Under the pieces are notes generated by a model. It saw only the letters and a list, made by a program, of their open reading frames with translations, searched no databases and had not been told where the DNA came from. The translations under genes and the position numbers were made by a program. Positions 36,867 through 46,293 of a DNA stretch of 64,000 nt are shown piece by piece. Position 1 is the stretch's first letter; each line of letters begins with the position of its first letter. Source of the DNA: Scalindua sp964344685 (GTDB taxonomy: Bacteria; Planctomycetota; Brocadiia; Brocadiales; Scalinduaceae). The DNA lies in NCBI GenBank assembly GCA_964344685.1, contig CAYFOK010000018.1, positions 23,521 to 87,520 of the forward strand, given 5' to 3'.

Positions 36867-38810
36867 CTACAGACTTTTTTTGTTGATATAACGTAATAAG
36901 AGAAGAGCCAGCCCTGCAAAGATAAATAGAGATACTATATTGTTGAATGGCCCCATCCACAGATACCCTATCTCAAGCGTGGTAATAAATGTCCTGCTGT
37001 ATGATGCTGCCAGTGCCAGTCCTACTCCTACGAGAGCGCTTCCGGCTATCAGACCAGAACTGAACAAAATACCGCTTTCACGTCTTTTCTTCTCCAGGTT
37101 TTCATCTTTTGTTCTTTCAGTCAATAGCCTCAGTAATCCGCCTGCCATTATTGGTGTAGTAAGATATAGGGGTAAATAAACGCCTACCGCAAATGGGAGA
37201 GAGCGAATACCGACAAGCTCTACAATGGCTGCCAGGAATATTCCTATGATTACAAATCTCCATGGAAGCTCTCCGGTGATTACACCCTTTACTACCAGTG
37301 ACATCAGTGTTGCCTGAGGCGCCGGCAACTCCTCAGATCCAATTCCAACGCCTTTGTGGAGTCTTAATATTACCCAACCTACAAAAATTGCAGATGTCAT
37401 TACCCCGATAAACTCACCAATCTGCTGTTTCCATGGTGTTGCTCCCACCAGGAAACCTGTCTTCAGGTCCTGTGACGTATCTCCCGCAATTGCAATAGAT
37501 ATGCAGACAACTGCACCAACACTCAGTGCTATTATCAAATGCGAATCTGATGTCCATCCAATGAGAGAAAAGATCAGGCTTGTCAATAAGAGTGTGGTAA
37601 TCGTCATACCGGAGACCGGGTTTGAGGATGACCCGATAAGTCCGACAACTCTTGAAGATACCGTAACAAAGAAAAATGAGAAAATGACCATAAGGAATGC
37701 CACCAGTAGATTGGGGATAACATGAATTTCAGTTGCAGTCCAGAAAGAGAGAACCATCCACAGAGATATCCCTAATATGACAGCGCCGGCGATAACGATC
37801 GGCATTGGAAGGTCTCTGTCAGTTCTCTCTTCCATTTCCCTGTTCTTCTTTGAGACCCTTCTTAAGCCTGTTTTGAAAGTTGCCAGTATGGTTGGTATTG
37901 CCCGTACTAAAGTTATCATTCCGCCGAAAGCAACTGCACCGGCACCGATATACCTGATATAATAGTGCCATATTTCTTTAATGCTCATTTGAGAGATCAG
38001 TACTTTGGCCGGGTAGATAGGTTCGGTAGAGTTTTTGCCAACTGCCATAATCAACGGTATTATCACCAGCCATGCAAGGGCGCCTCCACTCAGCATAATG
38101 GCAGAAATCCTGGACCCGATAATGTATCCGACTCCAAGAAGGGCGGGTGTGATCTCTCCAGTTATTTTACCGCCTCTATAGAATGGTATATCCCATGAAG
38201 GTCTGAAGTTCCAGAGTTTGAGACCGTTCATCAGGAATTCGTAAAGAGCACCTATGCCCAATCCCATAAACACGGTTCTTGCTTCTGTTCCCCCTTTATC
38301 TCCGGCCACCAATACCTCTGCACAGGCAGTGCCCTCAGGGTAGGGAAGCCGTCCGTGCTGCTTTGATATAAGCAGGCTTCTCAGGGGTATCATGAATAGT
38401 ACCCCCAATAATCCGCCCAGAAGAGAGAAGACAAATATTTTAGTCAGTTCTGGTTTCATACCCCAGATTATGAGGGCGGGAAAGGTGAAAATGACTCCGG
38501 CTGCCAGAGATTCACCCGCTGAACCTACCGTCTGTACCATATTATTTTCAAGGATGCTTCCTTTACCGATAATGCGGAAAATGGCGACAGCCATAACAGC
38601 TACAGGTATTGACGCACTCACGGTTAAACCTACTTTCAGTCCTATGTACGCATTGGCAGCGGCAAAGATAATTCCCAGAACCATTCCCGTACCTATAGCT
38701 TTAAAAGTAAATTCCGGCAGGAATTCCCGTTTGCCGATATACGGTTTATACTGGTCACCCGGGATCTCCTGATACGCATCTGAAGATAGTTTTCGTGTCT
38801 CTTTTTTCAT
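36867..38810 (-). CDS. OPT-family oligopeptide/metal-chelate transporter
   Basis: A 647-residue membrane protein with about fourteen helices. Family landmarks include GLKVGLTVSASIPVAVMA (residues 54-71), RLPYPEGTACAEVL and the SSNPVSGMTITTLLL stretch in the second half. OPT proteins import peptides or metal chelates; the substrate here is not evident. It is divergent from hisS with a palindromic repeat in the intergenic space. Confidence 0.9.
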   Translation of the reverse strand: MKKETRKLSSDAYQEIPGDQYKPYIGKREFLPEFTFKAIGTGMVLGIIFAAANAYIGLKVGLTVSASIPVAVMAVAIFRIIGKGSILENNMVQTVGSAGESLAAGVIFTFPALIIWGMKPELTKIFVFSLLGGLLGVLFMIPLRSLLISKQHGRLPYPEGTACAEVLVAGDKGGTEARTVFMGLGIGALYEFLMNGLKLWNFRPSWDIPFYRGGKITGEITPALLGVGYIIGSRISAIMLSGGALAWLVIIPLIMAVGKNSTEPIYPAKVLISQMSIKEIWHYYIRYIGAGAVAFGGMITLVRAIPTILATFKTGLRRVSKKNREMEERTDRDLPMPIVIAGAVILGISLWMVLSFWTATEIHVIPNLLVAFLMVIFSFFFVTVSSRVVGLIGSSSNPVSGMTITTLLLTSLIFSLIGWTSDSHLIIALSVGAVVCISIAIAGDTSQDLKTGFLVGATPWKQQIGEFIGVMTSAIFVGWVILRLHKGVGIGSEELPAPQATLMSLVVKGVITGELPWRFVIIGIFLAAIVELVGIRSLPFAVGVYLPLYLTTPIMAGGLLRLLTERTKDENLEKKRRESGILFSSGLIAGSALVGVGLALAASYSRTFITTLEIGYLWMGPFNNIVSLFIFAGLALLLLRYINKKSL

Positions 38811-38821
38811 TTTATTAACAA

Positions 38822-38936
38822 ATTGCCACTAATGCTCTAAGACACAAAGATAGAGAGCGAAGAGACATAATAAAGCATTTCTTTGCTTGTTTTACAACTT
38901 TCTCTTTTATATCTTTGTGTTTTTCTTAGTGCCAAT
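38822..38936. repeat. Inverted repeat of the gccactaa/ctaagacacaaag type
   Basis: Arms at 38822-38852 and 38910-38936 both end in acacaaagata (or its complement) and pair imperfectly with a four-base gap. The region is divergent (OPT and hisS), so a terminator is not expected; it looks like a dispersed intergenic palindrome. Confidence 0.55.
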
Positions 38937-39054
38937 GAGTTTTTGTGGTATTTTTACTTCATTTTTTTTAATCACTTGAATATTGTACATGAACTGATAT
39001 AATTGCGAAAAATATAACTCCTTTGGTCTTTTAATCTTATGTAATTCAGCAATT

Positions 39055-40353
39055 ATGGAAAAAAGTGATGAGAAATATGTGAAAGCCCCGTTAGGCATGA
39101 AGGATATCTTCCCTGAGGAGAGGCTGCTATGGATAGAGATGGAAAATGCTGCAAGGGAAGAGTTTGAAATAGCCGGATATCATGAGATCAGGACGCCCGT
39201 TTTCGAAGATACACGCCTCTTTGTAAGAAGCATTGGAGAGGCTACTGATATAGTAGAGAAAGAGATGTATACCTTTGGCGATTCTGCCGGTTCATCCATA
39301 ACACTTCGCCCTGAAAGTACTGCATCAGTAATGAGGGCGTATTTACAATACGAGTTGTACAAGACGAAGAAATTTCAGAAATTTTATTATATCGGGCCGA
39401 TGTTCAGGAAAGAGCGTCCTCAGGCGGGGAGGTTAAGACAGTTTCATCAAATGGGTATAGAAGCAATAGGGTCTTATGATCCATTGCTGGATGTAGAGAC
39501 AATAAAGGTTGCTACGAGGGTATACGACCGGCTTGGGCTGGGTGGTTATGTAGTCAAGATAAATACCATTGGGTGCGAAAAATGCAGGCCAGGATACAGA
39601 GACGTGTTGAAGCAGGAGCTTGCTGAATATAAAGATGAATTGTGCGAACTCTGCAAGGCGAGGATTGATAGAAATGTGTTCAGAGTACTTGACTGCAAAA
39701 ATAAAAAATGTAAAGAGATACGCAAGAATGTGTCAAATACCGAAGACCATACCTGTGGTGACTGCCTGGAACATTTTAAGGTCGTCAAAGGTGCATTCGA
39801 GGATATCAATCTTGAGTTTACCGTAGACCCGCATCTTGTGAGGGGTCTGGACTATTATACAAAGACGGTTTACGAGATAACGCATTCTGCAATGGGTGCC
39901 AGGGATACTATATGTGCGGGAGGGCGTTATGACAACCTGATATCTGATATTGGAGGCCCTCCAACAGGTGCAGTAGGTTTTGCTGCCGGGATGGAAGCAT
40001 CTATGATTGCCTTGTTGAAAACAAGAGAGAAAAACCAGAAACCAGAACCTGATACTTCTCCATTGGCTCCGGATGTATATATAGTGTCTGTAGGTCCTGA
40101 ATCCAGAAATTACTGTTTCAAGCTGCTCAATGAGTTGAGGCATGGGGGGGTAAAGGTAGACATGGACTATGAATGCAGGACCGCCAAGGCACAGATGAAA
40201 ATTGCCAATAAGCTTGATTCAAGATTTACTATTATAATGGGCAGTGATGAAATAGAAAAAGGTGTAATTAAACTTAAGAATATGCAGTCGGGAGACGAAG
40301 ATTTCTCGGAAGATACTGATAAGATTATACAGATAGTGAAAGGAAATAATTAA
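39055..40353 (+). CDS. hisS: Histidyl-tRNA synthetase
   Basis: A 432-residue class II synthetase. Motif 1 is around YHEIRTPVFED, motif 2 FRKERPQAGRLRQFHQ, then the histidine-binding VRGLDYYTKTVYEI and the C-terminal anticodon-binding domain (DVYIVSVG onward). It contains the extended Cys-rich insertion around 170-245 (CEKCRPG, CELCKA, CGDC) seen in some bacterial forms. It ends directly before the aspS ATG with no gap, so the two are a unit. Confidence 0.96.
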   Translation: MEKSDEKYVKAPLGMKDIFPEERLLWIEMENAAREEFEIAGYHEIRTPVFEDTRLFVRSIGEATDIVEKEMYTFGDSAGSSITLRPESTASVMRAYLQYELYKTKKFQKFYYIGPMFRKERPQAGRLRQFHQMGIEAIGSYDPLLDVETIKVATRVYDRLGLGGYVVKINTIGCEKCRPGYRDVLKQELAEYKDELCELCKARIDRNVFRVLDCKNKKCKEIRKNVSNTEDHTCGDCLEHFKVVKGAFEDINLEFTVDPHLVRGLDYYTKTVYEITHSAMGARDTICAGGRYDNLISDIGGPPTGAVGFAAGMEASMIALLKTREKNQKPEPDTSPLAPDVYIVSVGPESRNYCFKLLNELRHGGVKVDMDYECRTAKAQMKIANKLDSRFTIIMGSDEIEKGVIKLKNMQSGDEDFSEDTDKIIQIVKGNN

Positions 40354-42126
40354 ATGTCTGATTTACAAAGAACACATACATGCGGGCAGCTTCGCAAGTC
40401 GGATGTTGGAAATGAGGTTACGCTTTCTGGCTGGGTGGACACCAGGAGAGATCATGGCGGTGTAATATTTATAGATTTAAGAGACAGATACGGTAAGACA
40501 CAGGTAGTGTTCAACCCTGAACACGATTCAGAATCTCACGATCAGGCATCAGTTCTCAGGACAGAATTTGTTATCGCCGTAAAGGGGAAGGTTGAAGAGA
40601 GACCGGAAGGGATGGCAAATCCGGATCTAGAAACGGGTGAGATCGATGTATTGGTTGATAAACTTGAAATATTAAATTCAAGTGAGACAACGCCATTTGA
40701 AATTACCGGTGATACCGAGGTCTCAACTGAATTAAGGCTCAAGTATAGATACCTTGACCTCAGAAGGCCGTTTATGCAGACGTTTTTAACCTTCAGGCAC
40801 AAAGTATGTCAGACTACCAGAAAGTATTTTGATAGTAATAATTTTATTGAAGTCGAAACACCATTTCTGACAAAGAGCACTCCGGAAGGCGCCAGGGACT
40901 ACCTTGTACCCAGCAGGATAAACAGGGGCCAGTTCTATGCATTGCCGCAGTCTCCTCAGTTGTTTAAGCAGATCTTAATGGTTTCCGGTTTCGACAGGTA
41001 CTTTCAGATTGTTAAATGTTTCAGGGATGAAGACCTGCGTGCACAGCGTCAGCCTGAATTTACACAGGTAGATCTGGAAATGTCGTTTGTACGTGAAGAT
41101 GATGTTATCAATATTATAGAGGGTTTGATGGTAGAGATTTTTAAGGAAGTGCTTGGTAAAGAGGTATCCGCTCCTTTCCCAAGGCTTTCATACAAAGAGG
41201 CAATGAAACTGTATGGATGTGATGCTCCGGACCTGAGATTTGAGATGACGATAAAGGAGATCACAGACATTGCAAAGAAATCTGACTTCAAGGTATTTAA
41301 AAGTGTAGCAGAATCAGGCGGTCAGGTTAGAGGGATCAATGCTGCCGGATGTGCAAAGCTTTCAAGAAAAGATATAGATGATCTAACAACATTTGTTAAT
41401 CAGTTCGGAGCTAAGGGCCTTGCCTGGTTTAAGGTTGATGAAAACGGACTCACCTCTCAGATTGCAAAGTTCTTTAATGTCGAACTGCAGACGGAAATAA
41501 TCGAACGTCTCAATGCTGCTCCCGGTGATTTACTTCTGTTTGTTGCCGATAAGGAAAGTGTGGCATCACAGGCGCTTTCTCAACTACGGCTTAATCTTGC
41601 TAAAAGCAACGGTATGATCAACGAGGAAGAGTTTAATCTATCATGGGTTGTTGACTTTCCGTTATTTGAATATAACGAGGACATGGACAGATACGATTCA
41701 CTCCATCATCCTTTTACCTCACCGCATCCTGATGATCTGGGACATCTTGATGAGCGGCCGCTTGACGTCAGGGCAAGGGCTTATGACCTGGTACTGAATG
41801 GTGTTGAGCTGGGAGGCGGCAGTATAAGGATACACCGTCAGGATGTACAGAAGAAGATTTTCAATTTGCTCAATATTGATGAGGCTACGGCACAGGAGAG
41901 ATTTGGATTCCTGCTCGAAGCTCTTAAATATGGTGCGCCTCCGCATGGCGGTATTGCGTTGGGGCTTGACCGGATGGTTACGTTACTTCTGGGGCTTGAT
42001 GATATAAGAGAAGTTATCGCATTTCCTAAAACTCAGAAGGCTACATGCCTCATGGTTGACGCACCTTCAGATGTAGACGAAAAACAGCTCAGGGAGCTTG
42101 GCCTGTCAATTCTAAAACCGGACTAG
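40354..42126 (+). CDS. aspS: Aspartyl-tRNA synthetase
   Basis: A 590-residue class IIb synthetase: N-terminal OB-fold anticodon domain (VTLSGWVDTRRDHGGVIFID), motif 2 around FRDEDLRAQRQPEFTQ, a GAD insertion domain in the middle and motif 3 GIALGLDRM near the end. The full bacterial length argues for a normal AspRS; whether it is discriminating or also charges tRNA-Asn cannot be seen. It starts on the base after hisS ends. Confidence 0.96.
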   Translation: MSDLQRTHTCGQLRKSDVGNEVTLSGWVDTRRDHGGVIFIDLRDRYGKTQVVFNPEHDSESHDQASVLRTEFVIAVKGKVEERPEGMANPDLETGEIDVLVDKLEILNSSETTPFEITGDTEVSTELRLKYRYLDLRRPFMQTFLTFRHKVCQTTRKYFDSNNFIEVETPFLTKSTPEGARDYLVPSRINRGQFYALPQSPQLFKQILMVSGFDRYFQIVKCFRDEDLRAQRQPEFTQVDLEMSFVREDDVINIIEGLMVEIFKEVLGKEVSAPFPRLSYKEAMKLYGCDAPDLRFEMTIKEITDIAKKSDFKVFKSVAESGGQVRGINAAGCAKLSRKDIDDLTTFVNQFGAKGLAWFKVDENGLTSQIAKFFNVELQTEIIERLNAAPGDLLLFVADKESVASQALSQLRLNLAKSNGMINEEEFNLSWVVDFPLFEYNEDMDRYDSLHHPFTSPHPDDLGHLDERPLDVRARAYDLVLNGVELGGGSIRIHRQDVQKKIFNLLNIDEATAQERFGFLLEALKYGAPPHGGIALGLDRMVTLLLGLDDIREVIAFPKTQKATCLMVDAPSDVDEKQLRELGLSILKPD

Positions 42127-42194
42127 ACTTAAAAAATATTTACCACGGATTTTCACGGAAAAACACAGATAAAAAATATAACTTAGTTTTTTTT

Positions 42195-42218
42195 TGTCAT
42201 TCCCGCGAAGTCGGGAAT
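42195..42218 (+). repeat. Third copy of the palindromic repeat
   Basis: tgtcattcccgcgaagtcgggaat, read as tgtcattcccgcg then aagtcgggaat, lies between aspS and recG after a run of T. It belongs to the family at 20297 and 20736 but has a shifted centre. It is preceded by an accacggatttt-cacgg stretch of a common intergenic type. Confidence 0.7.
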
Positions 42219-42262
42219 TTATACCCTTACTTTCGCACTTTGCGTCTCTGCGGTGAATATCA

Positions 42263-44341
42263 GTGTCTATCTCAGATCTGGACAAATCTATTCAATACAT
42301 CAAAGGTGTTGGCCCTAAAAGAGCTCAGTCTCTTGGAAGGCTGGGAATACACACCGTAAAAGATCTTCTATTCTATTTTCCACGTACATATCAGGATAGA
42401 TCACGGATAGAGAAAATTTCTGATTTGACGGATGGTACCACTGCCATGGTAAAGGGTATTGTTCTCAATATTAAGTCATTCAGGACCAGGGGGTGGAAGA
42501 GCATTTTTGAGGCATCAATTGGTGACGGGACCAGTATGCTCCAGGTTAAATGGTTCAACCGTCCCTATCAGAGCGAAATATTCCAGGTAGATGACCATGT
42601 ATTTCTGTATGGCAAGGTCTCTTTATATAAGCAGTCACTTCAGATGGTGAACCCTGAATATGAGATCGCTTCAGAGGAAGACAGTCCGGCCAGGAGCGTG
42701 GGAATATTGCCGATATATCCACTGACAGAGGAGATGAGACAGGTCAGTTTCCGTAAACTGGTGCAAACAGTGGTTGACGAATATTACCACAAGGTTGAAG
42801 AGATATTTACGGATGATATTATCAGGAAGCACAAGTTTGTACCTGTTACCTACGCAATTAAGAATATTCACTTCCCCGATTCCATGGATAGTCTGGAAGA
42901 GTCTAAGAGGCGGTTAAAGTATGAGGAATTCTTTCTGTTTGAGACGGCAATGGCGCTTCGTAAACGCGGTATAAAGGAAGTTAGCGGATATAAATTCAGG
43001 ATTGGTAAAAATGTTGAAAAACATATATATAAGCTCTTTCCATTTGAGCTTACTAAAAGCCAGCAGAAAGTTATAAGTGAAATACACGAAGATATGTGCA
43101 GTGAGAGGCCGATGAACAGGTTGCTGCAGGGGGATGTTGGTTCCGGCAAGACAGCTGTAGCGATTTATGCACTGCTTGCAGCCGTTGCAAACGGCTTCCA
43201 GACTGCTTTTATGGCGCCTACGGAGATTCTTGCCGAGCAACACTATCGTACACTCAGCCACTTGCTGGAGAAGGCAGAGGTGAAAATACTGCTCCTCACC
43301 GGCGGTGCTAAGACAAAGATACGTAAAGAGAGTATTCAATGTATAAAGCAGGGTGAAGTTGATCTAGTAATAGGGACACATGCCCTGATAGAGAAAGATG
43401 TGGAGTTTAAGAAGCTTGGATTGATTGTAATTGACGAACAGCACAAGTTTGGTGTGATGCAGCGTACGCGATTGAGGCAGAAGGGACACAGGCAGCAGCC
43501 GGACGTTCTTGTCATGACGGCAACTCCCATACCCAGGAGCCTTTCTCTAACTGTGTTTGGTGATCTTGATATCTCCACCATTGACGAGCTTCCACCCGGC
43601 CGTACACAGGTAGAAACATATCGTGTACCGGTAAAGAAGGAGAATGATGCTTACGACTTTATTCGTAAGGAGATAGAGAAGGGGAGGCAGGCGTTTGTCG
43701 TATATCCGCTGGTGGATGAATCGGACAAACTCGACCTCAAGTCTGCAACTGTTGAGGCGGAGAGACTCAGGGATGAAGTATTCGCAGGACTTAACGTAGG
43801 ACTGCTGCACGGACAGTTGAAGCCTGAGTTAAAGGATTTGATAATGTCAGATTTTATTAATAAAAAGTACGACATTCTTGTATCAACTATTGTGATTGAG
43901 GTCGGGATTGATGTGCCGAATGCTACAATAATGGCGATTGAGCACTCCGAACGGTTCGGCCTCGCGCAGCTTCATCAGCTCAGGGGCAGGATAGGGCGCA
44001 GTTCACACCAATCCTATTGCCTGCTCTTTGGTATACAGAAGAGTGCCGAATCACGTCAAAGGATCAAAACAATGCTGGAGACAAACGACGGCTTCAAGAT
44101 TGCGGAAGAAGACCTGAAACTTAGAGGTCCGGGAGAGTTCTTCGGCACAAGACAGCACGGCCTGCCGGAATTCAAAATTGGAGATATAATTAATGACTAC
44201 GACATAATAAAACTGGCTCGCGAAGATGCATTCAAACTCGTCAAGGAAGACCACAAATCAAAAGACTCTAAGAAACAGATGCTGCTTAAGAGGATCATGG
44301 AAAGCTTTAAGGACAAACTTGATTTGATAAATACGGGGTGA
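42263..44341 (+). CDS. recG: ATP-dependent DNA helicase RecG
   Basis: A 692-residue helicase. The N-terminal wedge/OB domain contains IKGVGPKRAQSLGRLGI at the start. Walker A is LLQGDVGSGKTAVA near 290, the DExx box is VIDEQHKFGV, followed by TATPIPRSL, and the C-terminal helicase domain ends with LAQLHQLRGRIGRSSHQSYC. RecG reverses stalled forks and branch-migrates Holliday junctions. The start is GTG at 42263; the ribosome binding site is weak. Confidence 0.95.
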   Translation: MSISDLDKSIQYIKGVGPKRAQSLGRLGIHTVKDLLFYFPRTYQDRSRIEKISDLTDGTTAMVKGIVLNIKSFRTRGWKSIFEASIGDGTSMLQVKWFNRPYQSEIFQVDDHVFLYGKVSLYKQSLQMVNPEYEIASEEDSPARSVGILPIYPLTEEMRQVSFRKLVQTVVDEYYHKVEEIFTDDIIRKHKFVPVTYAIKNIHFPDSMDSLEESKRRLKYEEFFLFETAMALRKRGIKEVSGYKFRIGKNVEKHIYKLFPFELTKSQQKVISEIHEDMCSERPMNRLLQGDVGSGKTAVAIYALLAAVANGFQTAFMAPTEILAEQHYRTLSHLLEKAEVKILLLTGGAKTKIRKESIQCIKQGEVDLVIGTHALIEKDVEFKKLGLIVIDEQHKFGVMQRTRLRQKGHRQQPDVLVMTATPIPRSLSLTVFGDLDISTIDELPPGRTQVETYRVPVKKENDAYDFIRKEIEKGRQAFVVYPLVDESDKLDLKSATVEAERLRDEVFAGLNVGLLHGQLKPELKDLIMSDFINKKYDILVSTIVIEVGIDVPNATIMAIEHSERFGLAQLHQLRGRIGRSSHQSYCLLFGIQKSAESRQRIKTMLETNDGFKIAEEDLKLRGPGEFFGTRQHGLPEFKIGDIINDYDIIKLAREDAFKLVKEDHKSKDSKKQMLLKRIMESFKDKLDLINTG

Positions 44342-44411
44342 GACATTAATCTATTACTTATTAGCTGAAATTTATGATTCTCTACATTAGAGCTAAGCTA
44401 AGCCGCTTGGA

Positions 44412-45044
44412 TTATTTAATAAATCTATCTGATGATTTGATTGATGCCAGAACGATTGGATACTTTTCTTTAGTCGGTGGTTTCTGGGGCTCTGGCTGCA
44501 GGGCTATCAACATCTTCGTCATGATTTCTACAACACGCTCTTCCGCTCCCGCTCTTTGCGCCGGAAGCCCATAAGCAACAGCCCTTATTTCCCATTTATT
44601 CATAATATTAGAAAATATAAGAACGATATACCCATCACTCTCTTTACTGAATACTACCTGTAAAGGAATCTGTAAAAACGTTGGATGTTTTTGCCAATAC
44701 TCTATATCACCTGCACACACCGTGACATTGTAACAGGGGGCTGGAGACTCAAAGGCTTTATAGTCTGATGGGGTGCCAAATTCCTCAGATATGATTTTGA
44801 GTAATTTGCTTACATCAATACGCTGTTCAGATCTCTTTCCAGAGGTATATTCCAGAGGATAGTGAAATAATTCGGAAGCATCAGAAAATTCAGACCTGGC
44901 CATATGCTTGAAGAATTCTATAGAGAGAGATTGGAGTTGAGCTTCAACTGCTTTCTGATTTTCAACTGATTCCTGTCCCGATGCACGGGTAGTCAAAACA
45001 GAAAGAAAGATACAGCATATCAAAATTAGTACACATTTTTTCAT
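44412..45044 (-). CDS. Hypothetical exported protein
   Basis: A 210-residue protein with a clear signal peptide (KKCVLILICCIFLSVLTTRA, cleavage near ASGQES). The body is mixed alpha/beta with a single Cys pair (PCYNVTVCAG). Its size and the FFKHMARSEFSDASELFHYP stretch recall SnoaL/NTF2-like proteins, but the match is not strong enough to call. GAGG precedes the ATG. No neighbours suggest a role. Confidence 0.6.
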   Translation of the reverse strand: MKKCVLILICCIFLSVLTTRASGQESVENQKAVEAQLQSLSIEFFKHMARSEFSDASELFHYPLEYTSGKRSEQRIDVSKLLKIISEEFGTPSDYKAFESPAPCYNVTVCAGDIEYWQKHPTFLQIPLQVVFSKESDGYIVLIFSNIMNKWEIRAVAYGLPAQRAGAEERVVEIMTKMLIALQPEPQKPPTKEKYPIVLASIKSSDRFIK

Positions 45045-45502
45045 AAGATATTTACCTCTGTGAAATAAAATGCTAATTTTTCCAGTTTATATTCCTAATT
45101 GTAAAGCACTATCTATATTATCGGATTATCACAAACTTTCTTTAATTACGCATCAACTATGCATCTTACATGCCACAAATTTTTTACGAAAAGTATTTTC
45201 ATTCAGATAGTACTCAAGTGTAAATTCTTTAACACGATACATAAAAAATATTTCTCAGTTATTGCCCGGAAGTTACTTGATTGAAAGTTAACAAACAGGC
45301 AAATATTTCCTATTCGTGATAATTTGAGATGTTATTTTAAGAAAAGGTGAAAGGAAGATGTGCGAGTTACGAATAGTGAATTATGTTTGAGTGATTTAGC
45401 AAATGACGAATTACTGATGACTAATGACAAAACATTAGACGGGAAAACCGGATAAAAGCTGATTTAAGAATTGAGGTGCTATCTATTGTTAAAGTATAAT
45501 TT
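45045..45502. other. Intergenic region
   Basis: Spacer between two minus-strand genes. It is AT-rich with a short run of similar ATGA-rich words around 45355-45440. No gene, hairpin or repeat was supported. Confidence 0.4.
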
Positions 45503-45886
45503 TTAAACCTGAACATAATATTTTCTTGTCCTGGGCCCGTCAAACTCGCAGAAGAAGATAGACTGCCAGGTGCCTAATAAAAGCTGGCCGTCTTTGACGA
45601 TGACTCTTACAGACGATCCGAAAAGAGACGCCTTGATATGAGCGTCGCTGTTGCCTTCCATGTGTGAATAGTTGTCACGTTGCGGGATCAACTCCGCAAG
45701 TTTTTTCAGTATATCCCGGGGGACGTCCGGGTCTGCGTTCTCATTTATGGTAATCCCGGTTGTGGTGTGTGGTACGAAAACCGTGACCACGCCTTCATTA
45801 ACCTCTTCAACCACCTCTTGAACCTGTGAGGTTATATCGATTAACTCGTTACGTTTTGACGTTTTTATGGTGAATTGTTTGATCAT
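45503..45886 (-). CDS. YjbQ-family protein (secondary thiamine-phosphate synthase-like)
   Basis: A 127-residue protein of full family length. Conserved landmarks: FVPHTTTGITINENADPDV, HMEGNSDAHIKASLFGSS and the final WQSIFFCEFDGPRTRKY. The family binds metal and shows a weak secondary thiamine phosphate synthase activity; its true role is uncertain. No thi gene is nearby. Confidence 0.88.
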   Translation of the reverse strand: MIKQFTIKTSKRNELIDITSQVQEVVEEVNEGVVTVFVPHTTTGITINENADPDVPRDILKKLAELIPQRDNYSHMEGNSDAHIKASLFGSSVRVIVKDGQLLLGTWQSIFFCEFDGPRTRKYYVQV

Positions 45887-46293
45887 AACATAATTATGTA
45901 ACTATTTGCCGATACTTTTAACGGTTAATCTAATATCTTTGGTTTTATTACAAAGGATAAATAAAATTTATTAAATATCAATAATTTTATCGGTTTTGGG
46001 CAACTTATCAGCTTATATATAGTTACATTAAGTTTCAAATAGTAGATTGACTGTCAGGGTTTCTATTTCATGCCAATTTGACATAAGCGTATAAAATCAG
46101 AAAAAAGGCAGCTGCCAAAATGGCATCTTACAGGTGATTATTGAAATTTCTACAAAAGACTGATTTTTGTTAAATGTGTAAAGTGTTGTGTAATAAGCAT
46201 ATAATGTGTATATCTGGTATATTGGTACATATTTTGCTACTTTCCTCTAGAATCTAATAATATCGAGCTTGCAATTTTTAAAGGAGGTATGTA
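45887..46293. promoter_or_regulatory. Upstream region of the chaperonin operon
   Basis: TATAAT at 46200-46205 is a good -10 with only a poor -35 (gtgtaa-like) at about 46176-46182. A TGCCAAAATGGCA dyad lies near 46112-46124. No CIRCE element (TTAGCACTC with GAGTGCTAA) and no clear sigma-32 promoter was seen. AAAGGAGG ends this region before the groEL1 ATG. Confidence 0.35.

Noticed and set aside
45887..46293. CIRCE operator upstream of groEL1
   Set aside because: The nine-base inverted TTAGCACTC arms are not present.
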